Part shown: piece after piece, positions 54,140 through 63,835 of the stretch
How the letters are laid out: the number at the start of each line of letters is the position of its first letter
Numbering within the stretch: the first letter of the stretch is position 1
Assembly: GCF_016599855.1 (NCBI RefSeq)
Contig: NZ_CP067041.1
Span: 3,038,001 to 3,102,000 of the forward strand
Length of the DNA stretch: 64,000 nucleotides
From: Bradyrhizobium diazoefficiens
Lineage (GTDB): Bacteria; Pseudomonadota; Alphaproteobacteria; Rhizobiales; Xanthobacteraceae
Reading direction: 5' to 3'
The notes under the pieces: model-generated
What the model saw: the letters and a program-made list of their open reading frames with translations, nothing else
What the model was told of the DNA's origin: nothing
Database searches by the model: none
Translations under genes and position numbers: made by a program

Positions 54140-54677
54140 CAGAGCGGCGATTGCCCGCAACGTGCAGCAGACGGCCTACGTTTGGATGCTGATCCAACTT
54201 TGACCCCTCAGTCGACTGCAGATCCGGGGCCAAGGACTTGACTTTACTCACATCGGCGCGAAGAAGCCGGCGCCGATCGGCGTCCGGACCCCGCGCCGAA
54301 TGACATCCTTCCCGGCGAACGCCGTATGTGCGAACACCGCGAATTCATTTATCGCTTGCATTCACAGTCCTCAACCGCGAGATCGGGAGTGCAGATGCGC
54401 GCGAGGCCTCCCATCGATCATCGAGCGTCGCGCGGAGTGTCTCCGCACCCGAAGACCTTCGCTCCGCCTACTGCTTCGGTCCGGCTGCACTTCTGATCGA
54501 TTCAGGCACCCGCTGCCCGCCATAAGAATTCGCTATGGCGGCAGACCGCACTCGTGCTTCCCCTGTCATCAAACGTAAATCTATTTTTACCGTCGACCGC
54601 AGCAAAAGAAGTCCAAGAGCAAGCCTACAAAAGCGGTGTTGGCACATGCATCATTTGCAGCAGCAAGGGAGTGGGAC
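54140..54677. promoter_or_regulatory. Upstream region of the right-hand Liv operon
   Basis: 538 bases without a credible gene. The right half holds GCCATA-N9-TATGGC at 54519-54539, about 140 bases upstream of the binding-protein start. Around 54186-54205 a short stretch (TGATCCAACTTTGACCCC) resembles ends of some insertion sequences, but nothing confirms it. The rest shows nothing I recognise. Confidence 0.5.
54519..54539. promoter_or_regulatory. Candidate NAC-type LysR operator, copy 1
   Basis: GCCATA at 54519-54524, 9 bases, TATGGC at 54534-54539; the arms extend to 8 bp (CCGCCATA/TATGGCGG). It fits the published NAC site ATA-N9-TAT. The same architecture and the following GGCAGAC recur at 61662-61682. 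Confidence 0.7.
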
Positions 54678-55862
54678 ATGACGATCGAGTTGAGCCGGCG
54701 CGGATTTTGTATCGGAACGGCCCTGATTGGACTTCAGTCCCTCTCCTCCGGAGCTTTCGCCCGAAGCGAGGACGGTACCGTCAAGCTCGGCCTCGTTGCG
54801 CCGATGAGCGGTCCGAACGCCCGCTACGGGGCCTTTTCGCTGCGCGGTGCCGAGATGGCGGTGAAGGAGATCAACGCGGCCGGTGGCGCGGCCGGGCGCA
54901 AGATCAACATCCTGCCCGGCGACAGCCAGGGCACGCCCGTAGAGGGCGTATCGGCGACCAAACGTCTGATCGACCAGGACCAGGTCGACTTCGTGATTGG
55001 TGACGTCTCGAGCTCAGTCACGCTGGCCATGCAGCCGGTCGTTGAAGACGCCGGCGTCCTGCTCCTCAACGCGGCCTCGTCGAACCCGATGATCACCTAC
55101 AAAGCGGGCGTTGGCGGGTTCAAGTGGACGTTCCGTAATTATCCCACCGACGAGAATCGGGCTCTGATCGTGCTGCAATACGCCGCCGAGAAGAAGGGCT
55201 TTACGAAGTACGCTGTTCTCTCGGTCGACACCGACTACGGACGGGCGGCGATCCAGTTCACGAAAAAGTACCTGCCCCGCTTCAAATGCGAGATCCTGAC
55301 GGAAGATTACTACAAGGAAGGCGAGGTGGATTTCCGCAGCGTACTTTCCAAGATCCGCGATTCCGGCGCTCAGGCGATCATCATGTACGGCAACGCCGAC
55401 ACCACGCCGATCGTCGGTCGCCAGATGATCGAAGTCGGCATCGCCGGCAAGATCCCGCTGATCGGCAACGCCGAGTTCAATACGGCGAGCACGATCAAGG
55501 CCGCGCCGAAGGCACTCGAAGGCGCCATCGAGGCGGCGGCATGGCTGCCGTCGTACGATTCCCCGCAGAGCAAGGCCTTCGTCGACAAGTTCATCGCCGA
55601 ATATGGTGAGGCTCCCAACAATCACGCTTATGTTCATTGGGAGACCGTGCATCTGCTGACCAAGGCGATCGAAGAGGCCAACAGTATCGACCGTGAAAAG
55701 GTCCGGACAGCTCTCTCGCGCATCCACTACGCGAGCGCCGTCGGCGAAGTCACCTTCGACGACCACAACCAGGCCCGCCTGCCGATGATTTTGCTCGAGA
55801 TCGAGAAGGGCAAGCCTGTGATAAAAGGGGCGTACTCAGCCGAGATCGACTATCCCAAGTAA
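54678..55862 (+). CDS. Liv-type periplasmic binding protein with twin-arginine-like signal
   Basis: 394 residues. The N-terminus MTIELSRRGFCIGTALIGLQ has a Tat-like SRRGFCIG motif and hydrophobic core, cleaved near FARS. The mature protein is a type-I binding fold: VKLGLVAPMSGPNARYGAFSLRGAEMAVKEIN near residue 38, VLLLNAASSNPMI and FRNYPTDENRALIVLQYAAE. It opens the right-hand Liv operon; livH starts 13 bases after its stop. The candidate NAC-type site lies upstream. Confidence 0.9.
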   Translation: MTIELSRRGFCIGTALIGLQSLSSGAFARSEDGTVKLGLVAPMSGPNARYGAFSLRGAEMAVKEINAAGGAAGRKINILPGDSQGTPVEGVSATKRLIDQDQVDFVIGDVSSSVTLAMQPVVEDAGVLLLNAASSNPMITYKAGVGGFKWTFRNYPTDENRALIVLQYAAEKKGFTKYAVLSVDTDYGRAAIQFTKKYLPRFKCEILTEDYYKEGEVDFRSVLSKIRDSGAQAIIMYGNADTTPIVGRQMIEVGIAGKIPLIGNAEFNTASTIKAAPKALEGAIEAAAWLPSYDSPQSKAFVDKFIAEYGEAPNNHAYVHWETVHLLTKAIEEANSIDREKVRTALSRIHYASAVGEVTFDDHNQARLPMILLEIEKGKPVIKGAYSAEIDYPK

Positions 55863-55875
55863 GGCGGCGGGCCCG

Positions 55876-56748
55876 ATGTTTTACACGATCATCGAACAGA
55901 TTGTTAATGGGATCGTGTCCGGATCGGTCTACGCGATCGTTGCCGTCGGCATGACGATGATCTTTGGCGTTCTGCGGGCGATCAACTTCGCCCACGGCGA
56001 ATACTATATGCTTGGCACCTTCGGCGCGTGGTTTGCGATCGACTATTTTGATCTGCCCTATCCAGTAGCGGTCGTGATCGGCGTGGTCGCAACGGCGATC
56101 ATCGCAGTGGTGGTAGGAAATCTGGTGATGCAGCGAATCGTGGGGGCGCCGGCGGAGGCTGGCGTCCTCGCAACTCTCGGTGTCTCGCTAATCCTTCAGA
56201 ACACGGCCATCTTTGTCTTTGGCGGCGGGTACAAATTCTTCTCTGGAGGTTACATCGAGCCGGTAAGCCTGTTCGGCTTCACGCTGGCCGAGCAGCGCAT
56301 CTTGATCATCATCGTCGGCCTAATCGTGTTCGTCGGCCTCGAGCTGGCGGTCACTTACAGCCGGATCGGCAAGGCGATGCGCGCGGTGTCACAGAACATC
56401 GAGTGCTGCGCGGTGGTCGGCATCGACGTCCGCCATGTCGCGCTCTGGACCTTCATTCTCGGCGCCGCCCTTGCGGGGCTCTCGGGCGTGCTGACCGCGC
56501 CCGTGAACGTCAGCGTCTATGGCGGCATGGGCGAACTCATCACCTTCAAGACGCTGCCGATCATCATCATGGGCGGGCTCGGCAATGTCCGCGGTACGTT
56601 CGTCGCGGCGATGATCCTTGGGATCGCGGAGAGTCTCGTTGCCACCTATGTCGGGCTGCAGTTCCGCGACACGGTCGGGTTTGCGACCCTGATGCTGGTG
56701 CTGATGTGGCGTCCTTACGGGTTGTTCTCCGCGCAGGCGCGGTTCTGA
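55876..56748 (+). CDS. livH: Liv-type ABC permease (LivH-like)
   Basis: 290 residues, multi-spanning: IEQIVNGIVSGSVYAIVAVGMTMIFGVLRAINFAHGEYYMLG at the start and the loop LPIIIMGGLGNVRGTFVAAMILG near residue 230, the normal LivH landmarks. It follows the binding-protein gene by 13 bases and precedes livM by 16. Confidence 0.93.
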   Translation: MFYTIIEQIVNGIVSGSVYAIVAVGMTMIFGVLRAINFAHGEYYMLGTFGAWFAIDYFDLPYPVAVVIGVVATAIIAVVVGNLVMQRIVGAPAEAGVLATLGVSLILQNTAIFVFGGGYKFFSGGYIEPVSLFGFTLAEQRILIIIVGLIVFVGLELAVTYSRIGKAMRAVSQNIECCAVVGIDVRHVALWTFILGAALAGLSGVLTAPVNVSVYGGMGELITFKTLPIIIMGGLGNVRGTFVAAMILGIAESLVATYVGLQFRDTVGFATLMLVLMWRPYGLFSAQARF

Positions 56749-56764
56749 TTGCCATGGATGTGAC

Positions 56765-57778
56765 ATGACCGAGATCGTCCGAGAGCAGACCATGACCACA
56801 GTCGACAGCTCAGCTGTGACGACGGGCCGGGATCTCCGCGCTCCCTTCGGCCTTGCTCTCATCGCGCTGGCTTGCATCGCGCCGTTGTTCCTCGGCAATT
56901 ATCCGCTGCATGCGATCATCATCGCGCTGATCTTCCTGCTGCCGGCGCACGGTCTCAATCTGCTGCTTGGCTATACCGGGTTACTGTCGCTGGCGCAGGC
57001 CGCATTCTTCGGCATCGGTGCCTATACCTCGGCGCTGCTGGCGGTACATTTCGGTACGCCGTTCTACGTGAACTTCCTGGCGGCTGGGATTGTGGCCGGT
57101 GCCATTGCGCTGCCGCTCGGGATTCCGGCGCTGAGATTGCGCTCGACGTCGTTCGTGATGTGCACGCTCGGTTTCGTTATCATCGGCCAGGCCATCGCCA
57201 AGAATTGGATCAGCCTCACGCGCGGTGACATGGGGTTGGCGGGCGTGCCGAAGCCATACTTCGCGCTGGGACCGGCCTCTTTTACGGTCTCCGGAACCGT
57301 CGCCTTCTACTATCTGGTGCTCGTTATCGCGACGCTGGCGACCCTGTTCGTCTATCTGATCGTGCGATCGCCTGCGGGGCGCAACATGATCGCCATTCGC
57401 GAGAACGAGACGCTGGCCGAATCCGTGGGCATCCCGACGTGGCACTACAAGCTCGTCGTGTTCATGATCAGCGCCGCCTTTGCCGGGCTCGGCGGCAGCC
57501 TCTATGCGCATTATCTGACCGTGGTCAGCCCGCTGACCTTCCAGATGTACTATTCGACGACGATGCTCATCATCGTGCTCGGCGGCGGGGCGGGGACGAT
57601 CTCGGGCGTCATTTTCGGCAGCCTGCTATTCGTCGGTCTCACCGAGGCCCTGCGCGTCGCACCTGAGCTGCGCATGATCGCCTACGGCTTCTTCCTCCTT
57701 GGCCTCGTGTTCTGGTTCCCGAGCGGGTTCGCGCCGCTGATCGGCCGCGTCTCGTCATTCCTGGAGAAGCGCAAATGA
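56765..57778 (+). CDS. livM: Liv-type ABC permease (LivM-like)
   Basis: 337 residues: LPAHGLNLLLGYTGLLSLAQAAFFGIGAYTSALL near residue 60, IRENETLAESVGIPTWHYK near residue 211 and VLGGGAGTISGVIFG near residue 270. The start is uncertain between ATG 56765 and ATG 56792; neither has a strong ribosome site. Its stop overlaps livG by four bases. Confidence 0.92.
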   Translation: MTEIVREQTMTTVDSSAVTTGRDLRAPFGLALIALACIAPLFLGNYPLHAIIIALIFLLPAHGLNLLLGYTGLLSLAQAAFFGIGAYTSALLAVHFGTPFYVNFLAAGIVAGAIALPLGIPALRLRSTSFVMCTLGFVIIGQAIAKNWISLTRGDMGLAGVPKPYFALGPASFTVSGTVAFYYLVLVIATLATLFVYLIVRSPAGRNMIAIRENETLAESVGIPTWHYKLVVFMISAAFAGLGGSLYAHYLTVVSPLTFQMYYSTTMLIIVLGGGAGTISGVIFGSLLFVGLTEALRVAPELRMIAYGFFLLGLVFWFPSGFAPLIGRVSSFLEKRK

Positions 57779-58545
57779 GCGTGCTGCCGATCCTTGATAT
57801 TTCCGGCCTCTGCAAATCCTACGGCGCAGTGCGTGCGGTCGACAGCGTCGACCTGCATGTCGATCGCGGCGAGATCTGCGGCCTGATCGGCCCCAACGGC
57901 TCCGGCAAGTCCACTTTCTTCGACTGCGTCACCGGGCTTGCCAAACCAAGCGCCGGCGCCGTGAAGCTCGACGGTCAGGACATTACGGGCTGGTCGCTGA
58001 ACGACATCGCACGCGAGGGACGCATGCTGCGCTCGTTCCAGAGGACCGTGGTGTTCTCTGCGCTCGACATCGAGGAGAACCTCGTCATCGCCGGCCAGAT
58101 GTTCACATTTCCCGGCATCTGGTCGACCTTCGGGATCGGTGCCGCCGCCCGCAATCGCGTCGCGGCGCTGCGGGAGCGGGCGCGCGAGCTGATCAAGATC
58201 GCGGGCCTCTGGGACGTGCGCTTCCAACCCGCCGGCAAACTCTCTGGCGGCCAGCAGAAGCTGATCCAGTTCGCTTCGATGCTGATGCCGGAACCAAAAC
58301 TGATTTTGCTCGACGAGCCCATGGCAGGGATCAATCCAAAGCTGATCGAGCGTGTGGTGGACAGCATCCGCCTCGCCAACACCTCTTTCGGCGTCAGCTT
58401 CCTGATCATCGAGCACAACATCGATGTGGTCACGAGCCTGTGCAAGCGCGTGGTCGTGCTCGACCAGGGACGCAAGCTCGCGGAAGGAACGCCCGACGAG
58501 ATCGTCCAGAACCAGGCTGTGCGGGAGGCTTATCTCGGTGGCTGA
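57775..58545 (+). CDS. livG: Liv-type ABC transporter ATPase (LivG-like)
   Basis: 256 residues: Walker A GPNGSGKST near residue 40, SFQRTVVFSALDIEENL, signature LSGGQQK, Walker B LILLDEPMAGINP and IEHNIDVV. It is coupled to livM upstream and to livF downstream (eight-base overlap). Confidence 0.93.
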   Translation: MSVLPILDISGLCKSYGAVRAVDSVDLHVDRGEICGLIGPNGSGKSTFFDCVTGLAKPSAGAVKLDGQDITGWSLNDIAREGRMLRSFQRTVVFSALDIEENLVIAGQMFTFPGIWSTFGIGAAARNRVAALRERARELIKIAGLWDVRFQPAGKLSGGQQKLIQFASMLMPEPKLILLDEPMAGINPKLIERVVDSIRLANTSFGVSFLIIEHNIDVVTSLCKRVVVLDQGRKLAEGTPDEIVQNQAVREAYLGG

Positions 58546-59278
58546 ACCCTCTCTCTCGATCAAGGGCCTGCGCGCCGGCTACGGCTCGCTCGACATCCTC
58601 AACGGTGTCGATCTCGACGTGCCGCAGGGCCAGTTCGTCGCACTGATGGGGCCGAACGGCGCCGGCAAGTCAACGCTGCTCAAGACGCTCTATGGCATGA
58701 CGACTGTCAAGGATGGCAGCATCAACTGGCGAGGAAAGGACATCAGCGCCCTGAAATCGCGCGCGATCCTGGCCGAGGGCATCTCTTGGGTGCCGCAGGG
58801 TCGCTGCAATTTTCCGGTCATGACGGTCGACGAAAATCTGCAGATGGCCGCCTATACGCTGCGCGACAGCAGGGTGAAGGCGGAGCGGGACTACGTCTAC
58901 GACCTCTTCCCGATCCTGAAAACGCGGCGCAACACGCTGGCGGGCAACATGTCCGGCGGCGAGCAGCAATTGCTCGAGGTCGCGATGGCCGTGCTGCAGC
59001 GGCCAAAAATCCTGCTGGTCGACGAGCCCTCGGTCGGTCTGTCGCCGACCGCGATCGGCATCGTGTTCGACGAGCTGTTGCGCATCAACGCGGCCGGCCA
59101 GACCATCTTGCTGGTCGAGCAGAACACCAAGAAAGCGATGGCGGTGGCGCAGCGCGCCGTCATTCTGCGGCTCGGCAAGGTGATCTGGGACGGCCGTCCT
59201 GCCGACATCACCCATGACGAGCTCGGCGAACTCTTCCTCACCGGCCGCATGCGCGGTGAGACCGACGTGGAACATTGA
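58538..59278 (+). CDS. livF: Liv-type ABC transporter ATPase (LivF-like)
   Basis: 246 residues from GTG 58538, with GGGAGG nine bases upstream inside livG. Walker A GPNGAGKST near residue 39, SWVPQGRCNFPVMTVDENL, signature MSGGEQQLLE, Walker B LLVDEPSVGLSP and VEQNTKKA. Last gene of the transport set; the aminotransferase follows 47 bases later. Confidence 0.93.
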   Translation: MAEPSLSIKGLRAGYGSLDILNGVDLDVPQGQFVALMGPNGAGKSTLLKTLYGMTTVKDGSINWRGKDISALKSRAILAEGISWVPQGRCNFPVMTVDENLQMAAYTLRDSRVKAERDYVYDLFPILKTRRNTLAGNMSGGEQQLLEVAMAVLQRPKILLVDEPSVGLSPTAIGIVFDELLRINAAGQTILLVEQNTKKAMAVAQRAVILRLGKVIWDGRPADITHDELGELFLTGRMRGETDVEH

Positions 59279-59325
59279 TACGGCGTACGCTTTGGCGAGC
59301 AGTTGCAAACTAGAGGACGACCACA

Positions 59326-60534
59326 TTGACCATCTTCGTGCCGGCCGGGCGCGTTTCGCGCATCAAGATATCTCCGACCACTGCGGCCTCCGCCCGCGTT
59401 CGCGAGCTGAAGGCCGCAGGCCGCGACATCGTCGACATGGCGATCGGCGAGCCCGATTTCGACACGCCGGATCACGTCAAGGTGGCGGCGCACGCGGCGA
59501 TCGATCGCGGCGAGACGAAATATACCGCCGTCAACGGCACCGTCGCGCTGCGCAAGGCGATTATCGCGGACTACAAGCGGCGCTTGGGATTGGACTATGC
59601 CGACAATGAGATCTGCGTCGGTGGCGGCGCCAAGCAGATCCTGTTCCTCGCGCTAATGGCGAGCGTGGAGGAGGGGGCCGAGGTGATCATTCCCGCCCCC
59701 TATTGGGTCTCCTATCCCGATATGGTCATTGCCAATGACGGCAAGCCGGTGATCGTTCGCTGCTCCGAGAACCAGGGATTTAAGTTGACGGCAGACGCGC
59801 TGGAGGCGGCGATCACGCCGAAAACACGCTGGCTGATCCTCAATGCACCCTCAAATCCGACGGGTGCGGCTTATTCTCGCGAAGACCTCAAGGCAATCGG
59901 CGACGTGCTGCTGCGTCACCCCAACGTCCTCGTCCTGTCCGACGATATCTATGACCAGATCTGGTACCGCGATGAGCCCGCGACGACGCTGGCCGCAGCG
60001 GTGCCGGCCCTCAAGGATCGTGTCTTGCTCACCAACGGCGTGTCCAAGACCTATGCCATGACCGGATGGCGGATCGGTTATGCGGCAGGGCCGGCGGCGC
60101 TCGTCGCCGCCATCAACAAGCTGCAGTCGCAGATGTCATCCTGCCCGTCGTCGATCAGCCAGGCAGCCGCGGCCCACGCGCTGACCAGCGACCAGACGTT
60201 CGTTCGCGACAGCGTCAAGCTTTATAAGGAGCGTCGCGATTATGCCTGCGCGCGGCTGAACGCGATTCCGGGCCTATCCTGCCTGGTGCCGGATGGCGCT
60301 TTCTACCTCTATCCCGGCTGTGCCGGCGTGATCGGCAAGACCACGCCTGACGGCAAGGTCATCGAGAACGATCTCGACTTCGTGCTCTATCTGCTCGACG
60401 ACTTAGGAGTGGCCGCCGTGCAGGGCGCAGCCTACGGGCTTTCACCATATTTCCGTCTGTCGATCGCAACCTCCATGGATACGATCAAGGAAGCTTGCGA
60501 CCGCATTGAAAAGGCCTGCAAGGCACTGCGCTGA
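59326..60534 (+). CDS. Class I PLP aminotransferase
   Basis: 402 residues from TTG 59326 (GAGGA eight bases upstream). AspAT-type motifs: GEPDFDTPDHVK, ETKYTAVNGTVALR, NAPSNPTGAAYSRED, DDIYDQIWY, PLP lysine in NGVSKTYAMTGWRIGY near residue 239 and YFRLSIATS. It shares gene order with an amino-acid importer, so it likely deaminates the imported compound. Clear homologue of the enzyme at 27231-28472. Confidence 0.9.
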   Translation: MTIFVPAGRVSRIKISPTTAASARVRELKAAGRDIVDMAIGEPDFDTPDHVKVAAHAAIDRGETKYTAVNGTVALRKAIIADYKRRLGLDYADNEICVGGGAKQILFLALMASVEEGAEVIIPAPYWVSYPDMVIANDGKPVIVRCSENQGFKLTADALEAAITPKTRWLILNAPSNPTGAAYSREDLKAIGDVLLRHPNVLVLSDDIYDQIWYRDEPATTLAAAVPALKDRVLLTNGVSKTYAMTGWRIGYAAGPAALVAAINKLQSQMSSCPSSISQAAAAHALTSDQTFVRDSVKLYKERRDYACARLNAIPGLSCLVPDGAFYLYPGCAGVIGKTTPDGKVIENDLDFVLYLLDDLGVAAVQGAAYGLSPYFRLSIATSMDTIKEACDRIEKACKALR

Positions 60535-60654
60535 GCGCGAAATCGATGTACTGCCAAAATCCGCGAGCCTCGAAAGAATCTCATTGAAATCAATGGACTA
60601 GATAAAGGATAGTGCCCATCGAGACCGTGTTTCCAGGAGCAGCATTCGCGACTC

Positions 60655-61593
60655 ATGAGCGTCGATTTCAGGAAGCTGAAGAGCTTTGTCAAGGTCGTCG
60701 ACGCCGGCAGCGTATCGCGGGCGGCCGGTCTGTTGCGGACGGCGCAGCCAGCGCTCTCACAGCAGATCGCGGCCCTTGAGAGTCACTTCAAGCACAAGCT
60801 GCTGCTTCGCAGCAACCAGGGCATCGTTCCGACCGAGGCTGGCCTCATTCTCTATCGTCACGCGCAGCTCCTGCTGAAGCAGATCGAGCAGGCGCAGATC
60901 GATATCGATCAATCGACCAAGGCGCTGGCCGGACGGGTGTCGATCGGGCTTGCGACCTATTCGGCCTCGAGCACGCTGTCGCTACCGCTTCTGAAGGAGA
61001 TGTCGAAACTTCATCCGCAGATCATCATTCATATCAACGATAGCTTTGGTCATGTGCTGAGCGAGTTGATCATGACCGGCAGGATGGACATGGCCATGAT
61101 CTACGGCTCCGGCCCGATCAAGGGCGTCAAGCTCCAGCCGCTGTTCCGCGAGGAGCTCTATCTCGTATCCCCTTCGCTGCCGGTTGCTAAGAAGCCGACG
61201 GATGAGCCGCTGCCGCTGTCGGCGCTGGCCGACGTCAAGCTGTTGCTGCCGAGCCAGGGTCATTTTCTGCGACGGCTGATCGATGAATCGCTGGCACGTG
61301 CGCGGGTCACGCCGAACGTCGTCTCCGAGATCGAATCCGTCTCCGCGCTGGGCGCGGCCGTGACCGAGGGGCTCGGCTCGACCATCCTGCCGGCTTCGGT
61401 CGCCGCGACCGCGTCGAGCTTTGGCGGTGTCGAAGTGCGGCGACTGGTTCGCCCCGCGATCGAGGCGACCGTTTCGCTGTGCGTTTCCGATCATCTGCCG
61501 CTGTCGGAGCCAGCGCTTGCCACGCGATCGGTGCTTCTGACCGTCGTCGAGAAGCTGATGCGCAGCCATCCGCAGGGCATCAAGGCGGTCTAA
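60655..61593 (+). CDS. LysR-family regulator of the NAC (nitrogen assimilation control) type
   Basis: 312 residues resembling Klebsiella/E. coli NAC over the whole N-terminal half: FRKLKSFVKVVDAGSVSRAA, AQPALSQQIAALESHFKHKLLLRS, VPTEAGLILYRHAQLLLKQIEQAQ and VSIGLATYSASSTLSLPLL. NAC is made under nitrogen limitation and switches on use of poor nitrogen sources. The gene lies between the aminotransferase and hyuA, co-directional. ATA-N9-TAT sites flank its presumed targets (54519-54539, 61662-61682). Whether it is itself nitrogen-controlled is not visible. Confidence 0.9.
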   Translation: MSVDFRKLKSFVKVVDAGSVSRAAGLLRTAQPALSQQIAALESHFKHKLLLRSNQGIVPTEAGLILYRHAQLLLKQIEQAQIDIDQSTKALAGRVSIGLATYSASSTLSLPLLKEMSKLHPQIIIHINDSFGHVLSELIMTGRMDMAMIYGSGPIKGVKLQPLFREELYLVSPSLPVAKKPTDEPLPLSALADVKLLLPSQGHFLRRLIDESLARARVTPNVVSEIESVSALGAAVTEGLGSTILPASVAATASSFGGVEVRRLVRPAIEATVSLCVSDHLPLSEPALATRSVLLTVVEKLMRSHPQGIKAV

Positions 61594-61661
61594 GCAATGC
61601 TCCTGGACGTCGAAGCCCGCGCACCAGCGTGCAGCGGTGGCTGCATTGCCGGCTTCGTCAG

Positions 61662-61682
61662 GCCATAAACAAAACCTATGGC
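61662..61682. promoter_or_regulatory. Candidate NAC-type LysR operator, copy 2
   Basis: GCCATA at 61662-61667, 9 bases (AACAAAACC), TATGGC at 61677-61682, then GGCAGAC as in copy 1 (54519-54539). It lies 74 bases upstream of hyuA and 69 bases past the LysR stop. A long in-frame upstream extension of hyuA would cover it, but the strong GAGGA site supports the start at 61756. Confidence 0.7.
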
Positions 61683-61755
61683 GGCAGACGGGAGTTGTGC
61701 TGGTCTGCTGCAATTGCATTTCCTACGCTCGAAGACAATCGCTTCGAGGAAACAG

Positions 61756-63822
61756 ATGGCCAAGCTCGCATTCGACACCGGGGGAACTTTTACCGATTTC
61801 GCGCTGCTCGACAACAAGGGCGAGCTGCATCTTCACAAGGTGCTGAGCACGCCGGCCAATCCGGCCGAAGCCGTGGTTCGCGGCGTGTCCGAGCTCCTCG
61901 AACAATTTGGCGATGCCGTCGATCTCGACAAGCTGCAAGTGCTCGGTGCAACCACCGTCGTCACCAATGCCGTGCTGGAGCGCAAGGGCGTCAAGACCGG
62001 TTTCATCTCGACCGCCGGCTTTCAGGACATGCTGCGCATCCGCAACGAAGGACGCTACGATCTCTACGATCTCAATTTGAAATATCCCGACCCGCTCGTG
62101 ACGCGTGCCAACAGCTTTGGCGCGGTCGAGCGCATGTCCGCCGACGGCGAGATAATCACGGCACTGGAGGAGGACACGGTCCGCGAGATCTCCGGCCGGT
62201 TGCGCGCGGAGGGCATCAAGTCCGTCGCCGTCTGCCTGCTGCACGCCTACAAATATCCTGGTCACGAGCAGCGCATCGCGGCGCTGCTGCGTGAGGAAGA
62301 TCCTGAGATCTTCGTGTCGTTGTCGTCAGAGGTTTGTCCTGAGGTCCGCGAGTTCGACCGCGCTTCGACCACTGTCGTCAATGCCTATACCCGGCCACAG
62401 ATGTCCGGCCACGTCGCCCATCTCGAACGCGAATTTGCCGCCAAGGGCATTAACCGCCAGGTGCTCTGGATGACTTCGTCGGGCGGCCTGGTGCCGAGCA
62501 GCCGCGCGGCCGAATTGCCCGTGCGCCTGATTGAATCAGGGCCGGCGGCCGGCGCCGTTGCCGCCGCCGAGTTTGGCCGCATCGCCGGCGAGGGCAGTGT
62601 TTTGTCCTTTGACATGGGCGGCACGACCGCAAAGCTGTGTCTGATCCCGAACGGCGAGCCGACGGTCGGCACCGACCTGGAAGTCGCGCATTACCATCGC
62701 TTCCGTAGGGGCTCGGGTTTCCCGTTGAAAATCCAGTCGATCCGCATGATCGAGATCGGAGCCGGCGGGGGCTCGATCGCGGTGAAGAACCCGCTCGGCC
62801 TGCTCGACGTTGGACCGCGTTCGGCCGGCGCGCTGCCAGGGCCGGCGGCGTATCAGCGGGGCGGCACGGAGCCGACCGTGACGGACGCCGACATCCTGCT
62901 CGGTTACATGGGTACGGAATCCTTCGTCGGTGGTTCCTTCAAGGTCTCCAAGGATGCGGCGCGCGAAGCCATGACTTGGCTCGCCGCCTCGCTTGACGTC
63001 AGCGTGTCGCGCTGCGCCTGGGGTATTCACGACCTCGTCAACGAGTCGATGAGCAAGGCGGCGGCCGTCCACGCGACCGATCTTGGTGTCGACCCGCGCA
63101 GTCTTCCGATGGTCGCATTTGGCGGCGCCGGACCGGTGCATGCTTACGGCATCGCGCGCAAGCTCGGCATCAAGCGCATCATCTGCCCGACGGGAGCCGG
63201 CGTAACCTCGGCGATTGGCCTGCTGATCGCGCCGGTCGCGGTCGATCTCTCCGCGAGCTTCCCGATGCAGGTCGACAATTGGGATTTTGCCGCGATGGAT
63301 CGCCTGCTTGGCGACCTCGCGGGTCAGGGTGAGGAGGTCGTCCGTGCCGCCGGCGTCGCGCCGGAGACGATCACGAACACCTACACCGTGGATATGCGTC
63401 ACGTCGGTCAGGGACACGAGATCACCGTGACGTTGCCTGACCGCAGTCTGCCTCGAGAGAAATTCGTCGAGCAGCTTCTCGGTAATTTCTACAAGCTCTA
63501 CCGTGAACTGTTTGGTCGGATCGTCGCGGGTTCTGCGGTGGAGGTCATTACATGGCGGTTGCGCTCCAGCGGCCAGAAGGACCAGGTCACTCGGCCGCAT
63601 CGTTCGCAAGTGGCGCGAGCGCAAAAGGGCACGCGCCTCGTCTACTTCAGCGAGGCAGGCGGTTTCGCCGATACGCCGGTCTACGATCATTACAAGTTGC
63701 CGGTTGGTGAACGGATCGAGGGACCAGCCATTGTCGAGCAGCGGGAGTCCACCGCGGTGGTCGGACCGAGCGGCACAGCGCACGTCGACATCAACGGCAA
63801 TCTCGTGATCAACATCGCCTGA
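61756..63822 (+). CDS. hyuA: Hydantoinase A / 5-oxoprolinase-type ATPase subunit, second copy
   Basis: 688 residues from ATG 61756 (GAGGA five bases upstream). LAFDTGGTFTDFALLD is the phosphate loop; further blocks are LGATTVVTNAVLERKG, SFDMGGTTAKLCLI near residue 284, IGAGGGSIAVKNPLG near residue 333 and FGGAGPVHAYGIARK near residue 455. It acts with HyuB, which follows 13 bases later. In this setting the substrate may be a cyclic amide whose product feeds the aminotransferase (inference). Confidence 0.92.
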   Translation: MAKLAFDTGGTFTDFALLDNKGELHLHKVLSTPANPAEAVVRGVSELLEQFGDAVDLDKLQVLGATTVVTNAVLERKGVKTGFISTAGFQDMLRIRNEGRYDLYDLNLKYPDPLVTRANSFGAVERMSADGEIITALEEDTVREISGRLRAEGIKSVAVCLLHAYKYPGHEQRIAALLREEDPEIFVSLSSEVCPEVREFDRASTTVVNAYTRPQMSGHVAHLEREFAAKGINRQVLWMTSSGGLVPSSRAAELPVRLIESGPAAGAVAAAEFGRIAGEGSVLSFDMGGTTAKLCLIPNGEPTVGTDLEVAHYHRFRRGSGFPLKIQSIRMIEIGAGGGSIAVKNPLGLLDVGPRSAGALPGPAAYQRGGTEPTVTDADILLGYMGTESFVGGSFKVSKDAAREAMTWLAASLDVSVSRCAWGIHDLVNESMSKAAAVHATDLGVDPRSLPMVAFGGAGPVHAYGIARKLGIKRIICPTGAGVTSAIGLLIAPVAVDLSASFPMQVDNWDFAAMDRLLGDLAGQGEEVVRAAGVAPETITNTYTVDMRHVGQGHEITVTLPDRSLPREKFVEQLLGNFYKLYRELFGRIVAGSAVEVITWRLRSSGQKDQVTRPHRSQVARAQKGTRLVYFSEAGGFADTPVYDHYKLPVGERIEGPAIVEQRESTAVVGPSGTAHVDINGNLVINIA

Positions 63823-63835
63823 GGACGACGCCTCC

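Noticed and set aside
54186..54205. Sequence like the end of an IS21-type element
   Set aside because: A short resemblance from memory only, with no second end and no transposase frame nearby.
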